64,000 nucleotides of DNA from Pseudobutyrivibrio ruminis CF1b (GCF_000424005.1 NZ_KE384121.1:84182-148181), one strand, 5' to 3'. Shown: positions 8,773 to 16,750, counted from the first letter of the stretch. Made by a program: numbers and translations. The notes: generated by a model not told the origin, from the sequence alone.

Positions 8773-8816
8773 AAAAAAACAAGTTGGAAAACAAGGCAAG
8801 CCAATGAAGTCCAACT
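8773..8816 (-). promoter_or_regulatory. Possible transcription attenuator in the ABC-F leader
   Basis: On the minus strand AGTTGGA (8810-8816) and TCCAACT (8782-8788) can pair across a 21-base loop and are followed within two bases by TTTTTTT (8773-8779), about 20 bases before the ABC-F start. This looks like a terminator inside the leader. Many ABC-F genes are controlled by attenuation, but no leader peptide was identified. Confidence 0.35.
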
Positions 8817-8976
8817 AATAATCAAACAGAGTTATATTACCAAAAAAAATCAGATTTGTACATATTATAAAGAGCCAAATCATTGACTTCACACTATTAT
8901 AACAAAGATAACTATCTATAACTTGCCCTTTAATACTTCACGGTATCGTGATATAATTCTTCTAAAGGAGAATAAT

Positions 8977-9228
8977 ATGCCAGTTATATCAAGATTTAAT
9001 GGGATTGTGATTAGAATGTATTTTCTTTCAAGCGAGCACAATCCCCCTCATCTTCATGCTATTTATGGTGATGATGTAGCAGCTATAGATTTTCAGACTG
9101 ATGAAATTCTAGATGGATATTTACCACCTAAGACTATGGAATTAGTTCTACAGTGGATATCTCTTCACAGAGATGAATTACTACAAATATGGGAAACTCA
9201 AAATTTCATAAAAATTCCACCACTATAA
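8977..9228 (+). CDS. DUF4160 family small protein
   Basis: 83 residues from the ATG at 8977 (MPVISRFNGIVIRMYF), chosen because AAAGGAG lies seven to eight bases upstream and the family begins this way. The core EHNPPHLHAIYGD is the recognisable DUF4160 signature. It is followed 14 bases later by a DUF2442 gene, its usual partner; such pairs are predicted toxin-antitoxin-like modules, though the biochemistry is unknown to me. Regulation is not evident beyond a weak TTGACT box near 8893. Confidence 0.75.
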   Translation: MPVISRFNGIVIRMYFLSSEHNPPHLHAIYGDDVAAIDFQTDEILDGYLPPKTMELVLQWISLHRDELLQIWETQNFIKIPPL

Positions 9229-9242
9229 TACAGGAGGTAGTT

Positions 9243-9680
9243 ATGTTTCATAAAATAAAAGATGTACAACCCCTTCCAGACCACAAACTAAATGTTTATT
9301 TTTCTGAAGGTCAGCGAAAATTATATGATATCGTCCCTTTATCTTCTAAACACCCTCTATTCAAAGACTTGTTAACCGATGATGATTTGTTTAATTCTGT
9401 GCAAGTGGATGTAGGTGGTTTTGGAATAATATGGAATGATGACCTGGATTTATCATGTGATGAACTTTGGGAGCATGGTCAAAAGGTAGATTCTCCATTT
9501 GATGGGCTTATGTCCTTAAGAGATGCTACCGAAATGTGGGGACTGAATGAAAGTACCCTCAGACGAGCAATCATCTATGGTAGATTCTTGCTTGGAATTG
9601 ATGTCTGTAAATTTGGTAAGCAATGGGTCATTTCATATGAATCTATGCTTAGAGAATACGGAGAACCAAAAGCTAGCTAA
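9243..9680 (+). CDS. DUF2442 protein with C-terminal helix-turn-helix
   Basis: 145 residues from the ATG at 9243, behind an AGGAGG at 9233-9238. Residues 1-80 are a DUF2442 domain (FHKIKDVQPLPDHKLNVYFS, ending near DELWEHGQ). The remaining 60 residues form an excisionase/MerR-like HTH: MSLRDATEMWGLNESTLRRA, then a wing-like WVISYESMLREYG. The fusion suggests an antitoxin that binds DNA and the DUF4160 partner. The unusual phased site array beginning 228 bp downstream could be its target, which is speculation. It converges with the small membrane gene at 9686. Confidence 0.75.
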   Translation: MFHKIKDVQPLPDHKLNVYFSEGQRKLYDIVPLSSKHPLFKDLLTDDDLFNSVQVDVGGFGIIWNDDLDLSCDELWEHGQKVDSPFDGLMSLRDATEMWGLNESTLRRAIIYGRFLLGIDVCKFGKQWVISYESMLREYGEPKAS

Positions 9681-9685
9681 TAGTT

Positions 9686-9814
9686 CTAAAAAGGAGTCCT
9701 CAAAGACTTTAATATTACTAAACCAATCATCCCTAAATCTATTAATATAAACAATAAAATAGCAAATGCCTGATACCGCTTTTGTTTCTTTAGTTCTTCA
9801 GCTGTCTTTGTCAT
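9686..9814 (-). CDS. Small single-pass membrane protein (42 residues)
   Basis: Open frame beginning MTKTAEELKKQKRY and then a hydrophobic segment (AFAILLFILIDLGMIGLVIL) before a basic tail KSLRTPF. The charge pattern predicts one membrane helix. AAGGAG lies nine bases before the ATG at 9814. It ends six bases from the end of the DUF2442 gene on the other strand. The phased site array lies upstream of its start, so the array may control it. No family is recognised. It could be a toxin-like or stress microprotein. Confidence 0.6.
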   Translation of the reverse strand: MTKTAEELKKQKRYQAFAILLFILIDLGMIGLVILKSLRTPF

Positions 9815-9907
9815 AACATTTTTCTCCTTCGAGTTTATAGGCTATTTATTATATATGTCCATTTATATCATATTATCTTTGAAATTCCGATATAAATCAC
9901 TAACAGA

Positions 9908-10215
9908 TTACGGGTAACATACATTAATTTCTATCTTCACCCGTAATTGAAAAAACAATAAAATTCTACTTACGGGTAGGCCCATTGGCGCTGTTATGTA
10001 CCCGTAATTTTTCTTGATTTTACTGTTAAATCCCTTGTAATTGATCATTAACAAATTTAATTTACAGGCAGATTTTATAATTTTCTATTCCCACCCGTAA
10101 ACCCTCCTCTCTTCTACGGGTATAACACCTCCTTGAACTAGTCTCACCCGTAACCCCCAATATCCATACTCTGAATTTACGGGTTGAGCACAAATATATA
10201 GCAGGCCACCCGTAA
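9908..10215. repeat. Phased array of TTACGGGT / ACCCGTAA sites
   Basis: Exact TTACGGGT occurs at 9908, 9970 and 10177, and TACGGGT at 10115. Exact ACCCGTAA occurs at 9939, 10000, 10093, 10146 and 10208. Degenerate copies sit at 10032 (CCCTTGTAA) and 10062 (TTACAGGC). Most consecutive sites alternate in orientation and are 30-31 bp apart, close to three helical turns; the 10000-10115 part is irregular. Intervening sequences of about 23 bp are unrelated. No protein frame crosses the block. It fills most of the 540-bp gap between the small membrane gene and the BIG2 protein. Confidence 0.85.
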
Positions 10216-10294
10216 ATCCGAGCTTTGTTGATAGCATTTCACTAAAGTTTATTTTATAGAATGCAGTTAGAATCTAAATATCTGCAAAACCAAA

Positions 10295-10312
10295 GGCGCC
10301 CAAACGGGCGCC
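10295..10312 (-). terminator. Terminator of the BIG2 surface protein gene
   Basis: Minus-strand GGCGCCC-GTTT-GGGCGCC stem followed by TTTGGTTTTG, 43 bases after the stop at 10356. Confidence 0.8.
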
Positions 10313-10355
10313 CCTGATTTAAAAAGGTATTTTTTACATGAAGATGTTTTTTATT

Positions 10356-12341
10356 TTAAGGATTTACTAGTTCTACAGTTTTTGTTGCTGTTATGCCACT
10401 AGCATCTTTAGCTGTTGCTGTAATAGTAACAGAACCAGTAGTAGCTGTAGTTGGTATTGTCAACACACCAGTGTCCTCATTAATAGTTGCACCTGTTGTA
10501 GTTGATACTGACCAAGCAACACCATTATTTGTTGCATCAGCAGGTAAAACATCAGCAATATATGTTTCTGTTGTTGCATCAGAGGTAGGGATAGTAACTG
10601 AGTCAGCACCAGATATACTGATATTTGTTACAAGCTTTGGAGCTGTAACTTCAACTTCACATATTGATGTAGCTGTTTCACCATCATAAGTGTATGTAGC
10701 TGTAATAGTTGCTTTTCCTGCTGCTTCACCAGTAACAACACCATTGCCATCTACAGATGCTACACTTGAATCACTAGATGTCCATCCTAATGTAGCTCCA
10801 CTTGTACCTGAAATAGGCTTAAGATTGATATTGTTTTTTAAATTTACAGTTTCACCAACTTCTATAGCAGATTTGCTATTCTCAAGTTTAACTTCAGGAA
10901 CACACTTTGTAACATTTACATTACAAGTTGCTTCATATGTCTTATTTCCAATTTGAATAGTTGCCTTAATAGTTGTAGGACCAACAGTCAATGCTGTTAC
11001 TTCAGCATCATGATGTGTACCAGTTGAAGCATCAGCATATGCTACAGATGCTACATCAGCATCTGTTGAAAGCCAAGTAACTGTAGCATTTGAAGGAACA
11101 ACGATGGCACTCAAAGCAGCTTTTTCTGTTTTCTGAAGTGCTAATGATGTCTTGGTAAGATTAATTGAAGGTTTAGCAACATTAACCTTGCATGTTGCTT
11201 CATAGTCAGAATTACCTTCTGTAATTCGAGCTCTAATAGTTGCAGTTCCTGAACCCACGCCAGTTACTGTTGCATTTGCAGTATGACCAGTTGTAGATCC
11301 ACCTACGACTGTAGCTACCGATTCATCACTAGAGAACCAAGTAACAGTTGCACCTGATGGCCATACTGTTGCTGTTATTGTTTCTGTATTGTTACCAGTA
11401 GCATTTGATACATTAAGTTCATTTGTATCTAACTTAATTGAAGCAGCGGTTACTGTAACAGTACATGAAAGCTCAATAGAAGGTGTATCAGGATCACTAT
11501 CATCTATTTTAATAGAAACCGTACTTGTACCAGATGCTAAACCTTCTATTTCAAAAGTATCTGCTGTCATAGCTGTAGCGGTTTTATTTGCAACTGTAGG
11601 AACTGTTGATGCAAATGTTGTAGATGCTATAGAATATCCAGATGGGAGATTTGCTACTGTAAGAATCTTCGTTTCACCAACAGCAATTGTGGCGTCCTCC
11701 AACGCAGGTGCTGTAGGAGCAGGAGCTGGGCTAGGTGTTGTACTAGAAGATGAGCTAGAACCACCAGAAGATCCTCCTGAAGAACCGCCAGATGAAGCTG
11801 CTGCCTTAGTAGCTGTAGTCTTACCTGGTAATATACTCTCAGATGGGAAGCCACCTAATGTTCTGTGCTCTGTCTGTCCTAATGTAGCAAAGTGCTGATA
11901 ATACATTTCCATATTATCACCAAATGCTGCTGCAAGATCAGGATAAGCTGCCTTGTATGCATTAACATCAAAATACTGATTAATCTGTCTGCCTTCCTTG
12001 ATACCAAATTTCATAAAATGACTAAATAAGGCATCTGCATTGTCGCCAAAAACAGCAACTACATCTGGATTCTGCTTTGCATAGAAAGCAGCGTCGAATA
12101 ACTGACGGATAGGTGAGCTTGTAACATCAGCGGCACTAGAAGCTCTGCCTTCATTTTTACCAAACAGATTGTAGTGGTTCTCGAGCGCCTTACGAGATGT
12201 GCCAACCTTAGCTACTACATCCGGATTCTGCTGAGCATAATAGTCAGGGTCAAATGCTGCATATGCAGGTACGGATGCGGCTACAGTTGCGGCCGCAACT
12301 GCGATAGCCATGAATCTTACTAGTTTCTTGTTTCTAGCCAT
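10356..12341 (-). CDS. Secreted multi-BIG2 surface protein with three N-terminal 40-residue repeats
   Basis: 661 residues; AGGAGG precedes the ATG at 12341. A signal peptide ends near residue 28 (VPAYA). Three imperfect repeats follow (about 30-68, 81-118, 122-160), each with Y-x-x-x-N/Y-P-D-V/L, F/V-G, H-(Y/F) and G-x-x-E-G-R-like positions. I recognise the repeat as common in Lachnospiraceae exported proteins but cannot name its ligand. A Gly/Ser linker (180-210) leads to about five BIG2-type immunoglobulin-like domains up to the C-terminus. No LPXTG, membrane anchor or enzyme domain is seen, so the first repeats may provide wall or glycan attachment. Confidence 0.75.
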   Translation of the reverse strand: MARNKKLVRFMAIAVAAATVAASVPAYAAFDPDYYAQQNPDVVAKVGTSRKALENHYNLFGKNEGRASSAADVTSSPIRQLFDAAFYAKQNPDVVAVFGDNADALFSHFMKFGIKEGRQINQYFDVNAYKAAYPDLAAAFGDNMEMYYQHFATLGQTEHRTLGGFPSESILPGKTTATKAAASSGGSSGGSSGGSSSSSSTTPSPAPAPTAPALEDATIAVGETKILTVANLPSGYSIASTTFASTVPTVANKTATAMTADTFEIEGLASGTSTVSIKIDDSDPDTPSIELSCTVTVTAASIKLDTNELNVSNATGNNTETITATVWPSGATVTWFSSDESVATVVGGSTTGHTANATVTGVGSGTATIRARITEGNSDYEATCKVNVAKPSINLTKTSLALQKTEKAALSAIVVPSNATVTWLSTDADVASVAYADASTGTHHDAEVTALTVGPTTIKATIQIGNKTYEATCNVNVTKCVPEVKLENSKSAIEVGETVNLKNNINLKPISGTSGATLGWTSSDSSVASVDGNGVVTGEAAGKATITATYTYDGETATSICEVEVTAPKLVTNISISGADSVTIPTSDATTETYIADVLPADATNNGVAWSVSTTTGATINEDTGVLTIPTTATTGSVTITATAKDASGITATKTVELVNP

Positions 12342-12402
12342 GTTTTTGATTCCTCCTAATAAAATATTTCTCCCATTGTGCCAATTTTATAATGCAACCA
12401 AC

Positions 12403-12511
12403 TGGTAGCATGGAAGAGTTAAATTTAACACAGCCAAAGCTGTGCCCCTAAATTTTTCTTGCCACCGTTTGGTAGCATCTTTACGACTACTATATCACCA
12501 TTTGGTAGCAT
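12403..12511. promoter_or_regulatory. Three ACCA-NN-TGGT operator-like sites and a hairpin
   Basis: In the 314-bp divergent gap, TGGTAGCAT occurs at 12403, 12470 and 12503. On the minus strand each reads ATGCTACCA followed by two bases and (T/C)GGT, an imperfect dyad. Two of the copies extend the match to TTTGGTAGCAT. A CACAGC-GCTGTG hairpin with flanking AAATTTA arms lies between sites (about 12420-12456). The sites are suited to control of the BIG2 gene, the divergent XRE gene, or both. Confidence 0.5.
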
Positions 12512-12655
12512 TGTCTCAGAAGAACTGAAAGTTTCACAATCTTTTCACACATTTAGACATTTTTGTCGTTTATTGTGCGACTATTTAACTGTGTATCATT
12601 AGGATTGCTTATATAACTTTAGGTTCTGAACAAATAACTTATCAGAGGAGACAAT

Positions 12656-12862
12656 ATGTACCTAAAGAGACTAGAAGATCTCAGAATTGATAACGACTTA
12701 ACTCAGCAGCAAGTTGCTGATATTTTGCTGTGCCAGCGTGAGGTCTATCGTCGCTATGAAAAAGGTACCCGTGAACTCCCTCTGTCTTATGCCGTTAAAC
12801 TGGCTAAATTCTATGACGTATCTCTCGACTATCTTGTTGGTCTTTCAGACTCTCCAAATTAA
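12656..12862 (+). CDS. Small XRE-family transcriptional regulator
   Basis: 68 residues, almost entirely one helix-turn-helix: LTQQQVADILLCQREVYRRYE with the usual DVSLDYLVGL closing segment. GAGGAG lies seven bases before the ATG. It is divergent from the BIG2 surface protein, and the repeated ACCA-NN-TGGT sites between them are plausible targets. No effector domain is present. Confidence 0.85.
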   Translation: MYLKRLEDLRIDNDLTQQQVADILLCQREVYRRYEKGTRELPLSYAVKLAKFYDVSLDYLVGLSDSPN

Positions 12863-13013
12863 GTAAACATTTAAGTAATATGTGACTAAATTGTGAACTG
12901 ATTATTTGTGAGATATTACTCAAACTTAAATTTATTGTGCATTTAAGACAATTTTTCGTAATCGTAGAGCAATAATTAGACAGTTTGATTATTACGGATT
13001 TGTTACAATTTAA

Positions 13014-13025
13014 TTGCTCGAGCAA
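13014..13025. promoter_or_regulatory. Perfect 12-bp palindrome upstream of the CBM protein
   Basis: TTGCTCGAGCAA lies 60 bases before the CBM protein start, in a 223-bp gap. An AAAACGTTTAA segment follows it. It may be an operator; no cognate regulator is identified. Confidence 0.35.
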
Positions 13026-13085
13026 CGAAAACGTTTAAGGAACTGAAAAGATATTTATATTACTAGAAAAGGGGGACTTTTGAAG

Positions 13086-14900
13086 ATGAAGAAAAAAGTC
13101 GCAGGTCTATTAAGCGCAAGCTTAGCTGCTGGATTATTCTTATCAAGCAGTGCAACAATTATGGCCGCACCTAGCATCAGCCCATATGACACAGTTCAGG
13201 CTGAGAAGGCAATTACCAAAAATGGTGTTGAGGTCGCAACTGATGGAACAAACTCATATATTACAAGCCTTGAGAAAGGTGATTCATTCAGCACAACACC
13301 ATTGAATTTTTCAAATGGGTTAACAGGTTTTTCTGCTTCATTTAGATCAGCAGGCGCTGGTTTAGTAGAAGTAAGACTTGATAAAGAAGATGGTGAGGCA
13401 CTTGGCTCATTCAAGATTAGCAACACTAATGGCGAATTCAAGAGCTACACAGCAAAGGTGTCAAAGAGCATCGAAGGTCAGCACACACTTTATTTTGTAG
13501 GTAAGATGGGTGATGTTGATGTAGATTTCTTTAATGCTACTGCTGCAGGAGAAGTAACTCCTACACCAACTGCTACACCTACACCAGCTCCTACTACTGT
13601 TGTAACTGGCGAAGTAAATCCATATGAAACAGTTGAGGTTGAAAAAGTATCAGAGCTCAAGGATGCAATGGTTACTCCTAATAAGAGCGCTGTTATGATT
13701 AAATATAATGGCTATGCACTCATCAAGAATGTAAACTTCGTTGATGGCGCTGCTATTATCACAATCAATGGTAAGACAACAAGTAATTTATCTATCCTTG
13801 ACATCAGAGTAGATGGTCTTGATGCTGCTAACTCTGTAGGTAACGCTAAGTTCTCTAAGGCAAATGAGGGAGCTAAGACAATACAGGTCAAGAAGGACAT
13901 CACAGGTGTTCACGATGTTTATTTAGTAAATACATTCGCTGATTCAAATGTAACAGTTGATTCTATCATCGCTAAGGCAGCTCCATCTAAGCCTACACCT
14001 ACACCAACTGCTACTCCTACACCAACACCTACACCAGTACCTACTGCAACACCTACTCCAACACCTACTCCAACTCCAGTTCCAACTGCTACTCCTACAC
14101 CAGTTGTTGGTTCTGTAAACCCTTATGAGACAGTAGAGGTTGAGAAGGTTGCAGAGCTTAAGGATGCAATGGTTACACCTAACAAGTCTGCTGTTATGAT
14201 TAAGTCTAATGGCTATGCACTCATCAAGAATGTAAACTTCGTTGATGGCGCTGCTATTATCACAATCAATGGTAAGACAACAAGTGATTTATCTATCCTT
14301 GATATCAGAGTTGATGGTCTTGATGCTGCTAACTCTGTAGGTAATGCTAAGTTCTCTAAGTCTAACGACGGTGCTAAGACAGTACAGATTAAGAAGGATA
14401 TCACAGGTGTTCACGATATCTACTTAGTAAATACATTTGCTAACTCAAATGTAACAGTAGATTCAATTATCGCTAAGGCAGCTCCATCAAAGCCTACACC
14501 AACACCTGTTGTAACTCCAACTCCTACACCTGTTGTTACACCAACACCTACTCCAGTTGTTACACCTACACCTACTCCAGTTGTTACACCTACACCTACT
14601 CCTGTAGTTAATAAGGATCTCGCATTTGAGTATCAGATTAACAGCTGGGGAACAGGATATACAGTAAACTTCTCTGTAGTAAATAAGACAGGTAAGAACG
14701 TTGACGGTTGGAAGGTTAAGCTTAGCAAGAAAGATGTTAAGATTGACAGCAGCTGGTGCGTAAATGTTGCTGAAGAAGGTGACTACTACGTAATCACTCC
14801 AATGTCATGGAACAAGACTATTTACAACGGCGGAAGCGCTCAGTTCGGTATCCAGGGTTCTGGTAAGATTGGTTCAACAATCAATTACGTACTTGAATAA
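13086..14900 (+). CDS. Secreted CBM-only protein (three CBM6-like repeats plus CBM2-like domain)
   Basis: 604 residues from the ATG at 13086 (AAGGGGG about ten bases upstream; a TTG at 13080 is less likely). A signal peptide ends near residue 28 (ATIMA-AP). Three beta-sandwich CBM6/36-like modules follow (about 30-155, 175-300, 345-470), each opening with PY(D/E)TV and separated by Pro-Thr linkers. Modules 2 and 3 are nearly identical. The C-terminal 90 residues resemble CBM2: LAFEYQINSWGTGYTVNFSV, then GWKVKLS, SWNKTIYNGGSAQFGIQGSG. No catalytic module is present. It probably binds plant polysaccharide as an adhesin or helper; this is inference. Confidence 0.75.
   Translation: MKKKVAGLLSASLAAGLFLSSSATIMAAPSISPYDTVQAEKAITKNGVEVATDGTNSYITSLEKGDSFSTTPLNFSNGLTGFSASFRSAGAGLVEVRLDKEDGEALGSFKISNTNGEFKSYTAKVSKSIEGQHTLYFVGKMGDVDVDFFNATAAGEVTPTPTATPTPAPTTVVTGEVNPYETVEVEKVSELKDAMVTPNKSAVMIKYNGYALIKNVNFVDGAAIITINGKTTSNLSILDIRVDGLDAANSVGNAKFSKANEGAKTIQVKKDITGVHDVYLVNTFADSNVTVDSIIAKAAPSKPTPTPTATPTPTPTPVPTATPTPTPTPTPVPTATPTPVVGSVNPYETVEVEKVAELKDAMVTPNKSAVMIKSNGYALIKNVNFVDGAAIITINGKTTSDLSILDIRVDGLDAANSVGNAKFSKSNDGAKTVQIKKDITGVHDIYLVNTFANSNVTVDSIIAKAAPSKPTPTPVVTPTPTPVVTPTPTPVVTPTPTPVVTPTPTPVVNKDLAFEYQINSWGTGYTVNFSVVNKTGKNVDGWKVKLSKKDVKIDSSWCVNVAEEGDYYVITPMSWNKTIYNGGSAQFGIQGSGKIGSTINYVLE
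13612..14490 (+). repeat. Near-identical internal duplication in the CBM protein gene
   Basis: About 380 bases encoding NPYETVEVEKV through VDSIIAKAAPSKPTPTP at 13612-13990 recur at about 14111-14490. Few codons differ. The copies flank a Pro-Thr linker that is itself a short-period DNA repeat, so recombination could change module number. Confidence 0.85.
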
Positions 14901-14942
14901 ACACATTCACCATTCTTTTCATTCATTCACATGAGATAAATT

Positions 14943-14974
14943 GGGGAGCTCGTTTTGATGCGAGCTCCCTTTTC
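14943..14974 (+). terminator. Terminator of the CBM protein gene
   Basis: GGGGAGCTCG and CGAGCTCCC pair across an eight-base loop and are followed by TTTTC. It lies 43 bases after the stop. Confidence 0.85.
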
Positions 14975-15003
14975 TATGCCATTTTATATTTTTCTGCAAA
15001 ATA

Positions 15004-15032
15004 AAAGAGACGCCAGCGGAGCGTCTCTTTCA
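15004..15032 (+). terminator. Second hairpin with T-run
   Basis: AAGAGACGC pairs with GCGTCTCTT across seven bases and is followed by T. It may back up the preceding terminator or act for either strand. The remaining gap to pyruvate kinase (15030-15197) holds only a doubtful 21-codon frame. Confidence 0.55.
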
Positions 15033-15049
15033 AAAGGGAGAATAATGTT

Positions 15050-15115
15050 ATGAAAAAATTGTATCTCTCTCGAGATGAGTATATATTAACTGAAATTTAT
15101 GTTCAAGTCATGTAA
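15050..15115 (+). CDS. Possible 21-residue peptide
   Basis: ATG at 15050 behind AGGGAG (nine bases) opens a frame MKKLYLSRDEYILTEIYVQVM before TAA. There is no promoter I can point to after the two terminators and no known family. It could be a chance ORF. Confidence 0.2.
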   Translation: MKKLYLSRDEYILTEIYVQVM

Positions 15116-15197
15116 GAAGTGTGAATTGTCTGTGAATAAAAATAAATTTCTGACAAATCATTATTTCATATAACTATTCTGCCCTGGAAGTCAATTA

Positions 15198-16613
15198 TTA
15201 GCCGATTGTCTCAACCTTGATTGTGTTTGTATTACCTACAGAACCATCGATTGGACCACCTGTAAGAACTACCATATCGCCCTCTTTTAAATCAAGCATC
15301 TGCTGAACACGATTTGTAGCATGGTAGAACATAACATCAAGTGACTTAAACTTATCAACGAGAACTGGTGTAACACCCCAGCTAAGTGCAAGTCTTCTCC
15401 ATACCTTCTTATCTGTTGTCATAGCAACAACATCTACTGGGCAACGGAAACGGCTAACACGCTTTGCTGTGTAACCAGACTTTGTACAAGCAACAATTGC
15501 CTTTGCATTAACATCGATAGCCATAGAACATGTTGAGTGGCTGACAGCATCTGCTGTGTTGATAACAGCGATGTCTTCCTTATGGAAACGTCCTTCGTAG
15601 TTAATGTCGTTCTCTGTAGTCTCAGCAATCTCAGCCATAGTAGCAACAGCCTGAACTGGGAACTTACCCTGAGCAGACTCGCCTGAAAGCATGATAGCTG
15701 ATGTTCCATCATATACAGCATTAGCAACGTCAGAAATCTCAGCACGTGTAGGACGTGGATTAGAAATCATAGACTCAAGCATCTCTGTAGCTGTAACAAC
15801 GCTCTTACCAAGGGCACGAGCCTTAGAGATAAGCTCCTTCTGAACTGCTGGAAGCTTAACGAATGGAATCTCAACACCAAGGTCACCACGAGCAACCATG
15901 ATACCGTTAGCAATCTCAAGAATTTCCTCAACATTGTCAACACCTGGCTGATTCTCAATCTTAGCGATAACAACGATATCCTTACCACCGTTCTCATCGA
16001 GGAATGTTCTAAGCTCTACCATATCCTGCTTTGTAGAAACGAAAGATGCAGCAACGAAATCAACATCGTTCTCAATACCGAAAAGGATATCCTTCTTATC
16101 CTGCTCTGAAAGGTATGGGCCTGACATAACCTTGTTAGGGAAGCTCATAGACTTCTTATTGCTCATTGTTCCGCCTGCAGTACACTTTGTAATAACATCG
16201 TGTCCCTTGATATCTGTAACTTCGAAGAATACGATACCGTTGCAAACTGAAAGTGTATCACCAACTTTAAGATCATTGTGAAGGTTCTTGTGAGTAACAG
16301 ATACACGTGTCTGATCTCCTTCTACATCATCTGTTGTGAAAATGAATGTGTCACCTTCTTTTACAGTAACAGAACCATCCTTGAATGTCTTGATACGATA
16401 CTCTGGTCCCTTTGTATCAAGAAGAATAGCGATAGGAAGATTAAGCTTCTTACGAACCTTCTTAACTAAATCCATCTTCATGCCCTGCTCTTCATGATCA
16501 CCATGTGAAAAGTTCATTCTGGCAACATTCATGCCGGCCTTAGCCATAGCTGTGAGAGTCTCCTCGTTCATACTTGCTGGACCAATTGTACAAATAATCT
16601 TAGTTTTTCTCAT
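15198..16613 (-). CDS. pyk: Pyruvate kinase
   Basis: 471 residues from MRKTKIICTIGPAS at 16613, with TAGGAG upstream; the longer frame beyond this start lacks family similarity. It converts phosphoenolpyruvate and ADP to pyruvate and ATP in glycolysis. Visible motifs are NFSHGDHEEQ, KIENQPGVDNVEEI, MVARGDLGVEIP and GTSAIMLSGESAQGKFP. It ends at the normal allosteric domain and lacks the C-terminal PEP-utiliser extension found in some Bacilli. A palindrome AAACAA-A-TTGTTT lies in its leader and resembles one upstream of lactate dehydrogenase. Confidence 0.97.
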   Translation of the reverse strand: MRKTKIICTIGPASMNEETLTAMAKAGMNVARMNFSHGDHEEQGMKMDLVKKVRKKLNLPIAILLDTKGPEYRIKTFKDGSVTVKEGDTFIFTTDDVEGDQTRVSVTHKNLHNDLKVGDTLSVCNGIVFFEVTDIKGHDVITKCTAGGTMSNKKSMSFPNKVMSGPYLSEQDKKDILFGIENDVDFVAASFVSTKQDMVELRTFLDENGGKDIVVIAKIENQPGVDNVEEILEIANGIMVARGDLGVEIPFVKLPAVQKELISKARALGKSVVTATEMLESMISNPRPTRAEISDVANAVYDGTSAIMLSGESAQGKFPVQAVATMAEIAETTENDINYEGRFHKEDIAVINTADAVSHSTCSMAIDVNAKAIVACTKSGYTAKRVSRFRCPVDVVAMTTDKKVWRRLALSWGVTPVLVDKFKSLDVMFYHATNRVQQMLDLKEGDMVVLTGGPIDGSVGNTNTIKVETIG

Positions 16614-16633
16614 TAAATAACTCCTATCTATAT

Positions 16634-16646
16634 AAACAAATTGTTT
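16634..16646. promoter_or_regulatory. AAACAAATTGTTT palindrome upstream of pyk
   Basis: A 13-bp dyad 21 bases upstream of the pyk ATG. A shorter AACAA-N-TTGTT dyad occurs at the same kind of position upstream of lactate dehydrogenase (52923-52933), and both are followed by AGATAGGAG or a close match. Confidence 0.4.
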
Positions 16647-16723
16647 TAAAAAAAGAACGAAATCTGTTCTATAATACCACCAATCACCCTTTACGTAAAC
16701 CACCGATTTTATTTTACCACATG

Positions 16724-16750
16724 AAAAAGGAGCCGACATCAGTCGGCCCC
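16724..16750 (-). terminator. Terminator of the LamG/GH43 operon
   Basis: Minus-strand GGGGCCGAC-TGAT-GTCGGCTCC followed by TTTTTCATG, 20 bases after the LamG stop. Confidence 0.85.

Noticed and set aside
9908-10215. Phased array read as a CRISPR array
   Set aside because: Repeats are only 8 bp, alternate in direction and are partly degenerate; the 23-bp intervals are shorter than normal spacers.
11389-11898. 169-codon plus-strand frame opposite the BIG2 gene
   Set aside because: Antisense to a well-supported gene, composition mirrors its Thr/Ala/Val codons, and no ribosome site or family is seen.
12420-12456. Riboswitch upstream of the BIG2 gene
   Set aside because: The hairpin lacks conserved blocks of c-di-GMP or other riboswitch classes I know.
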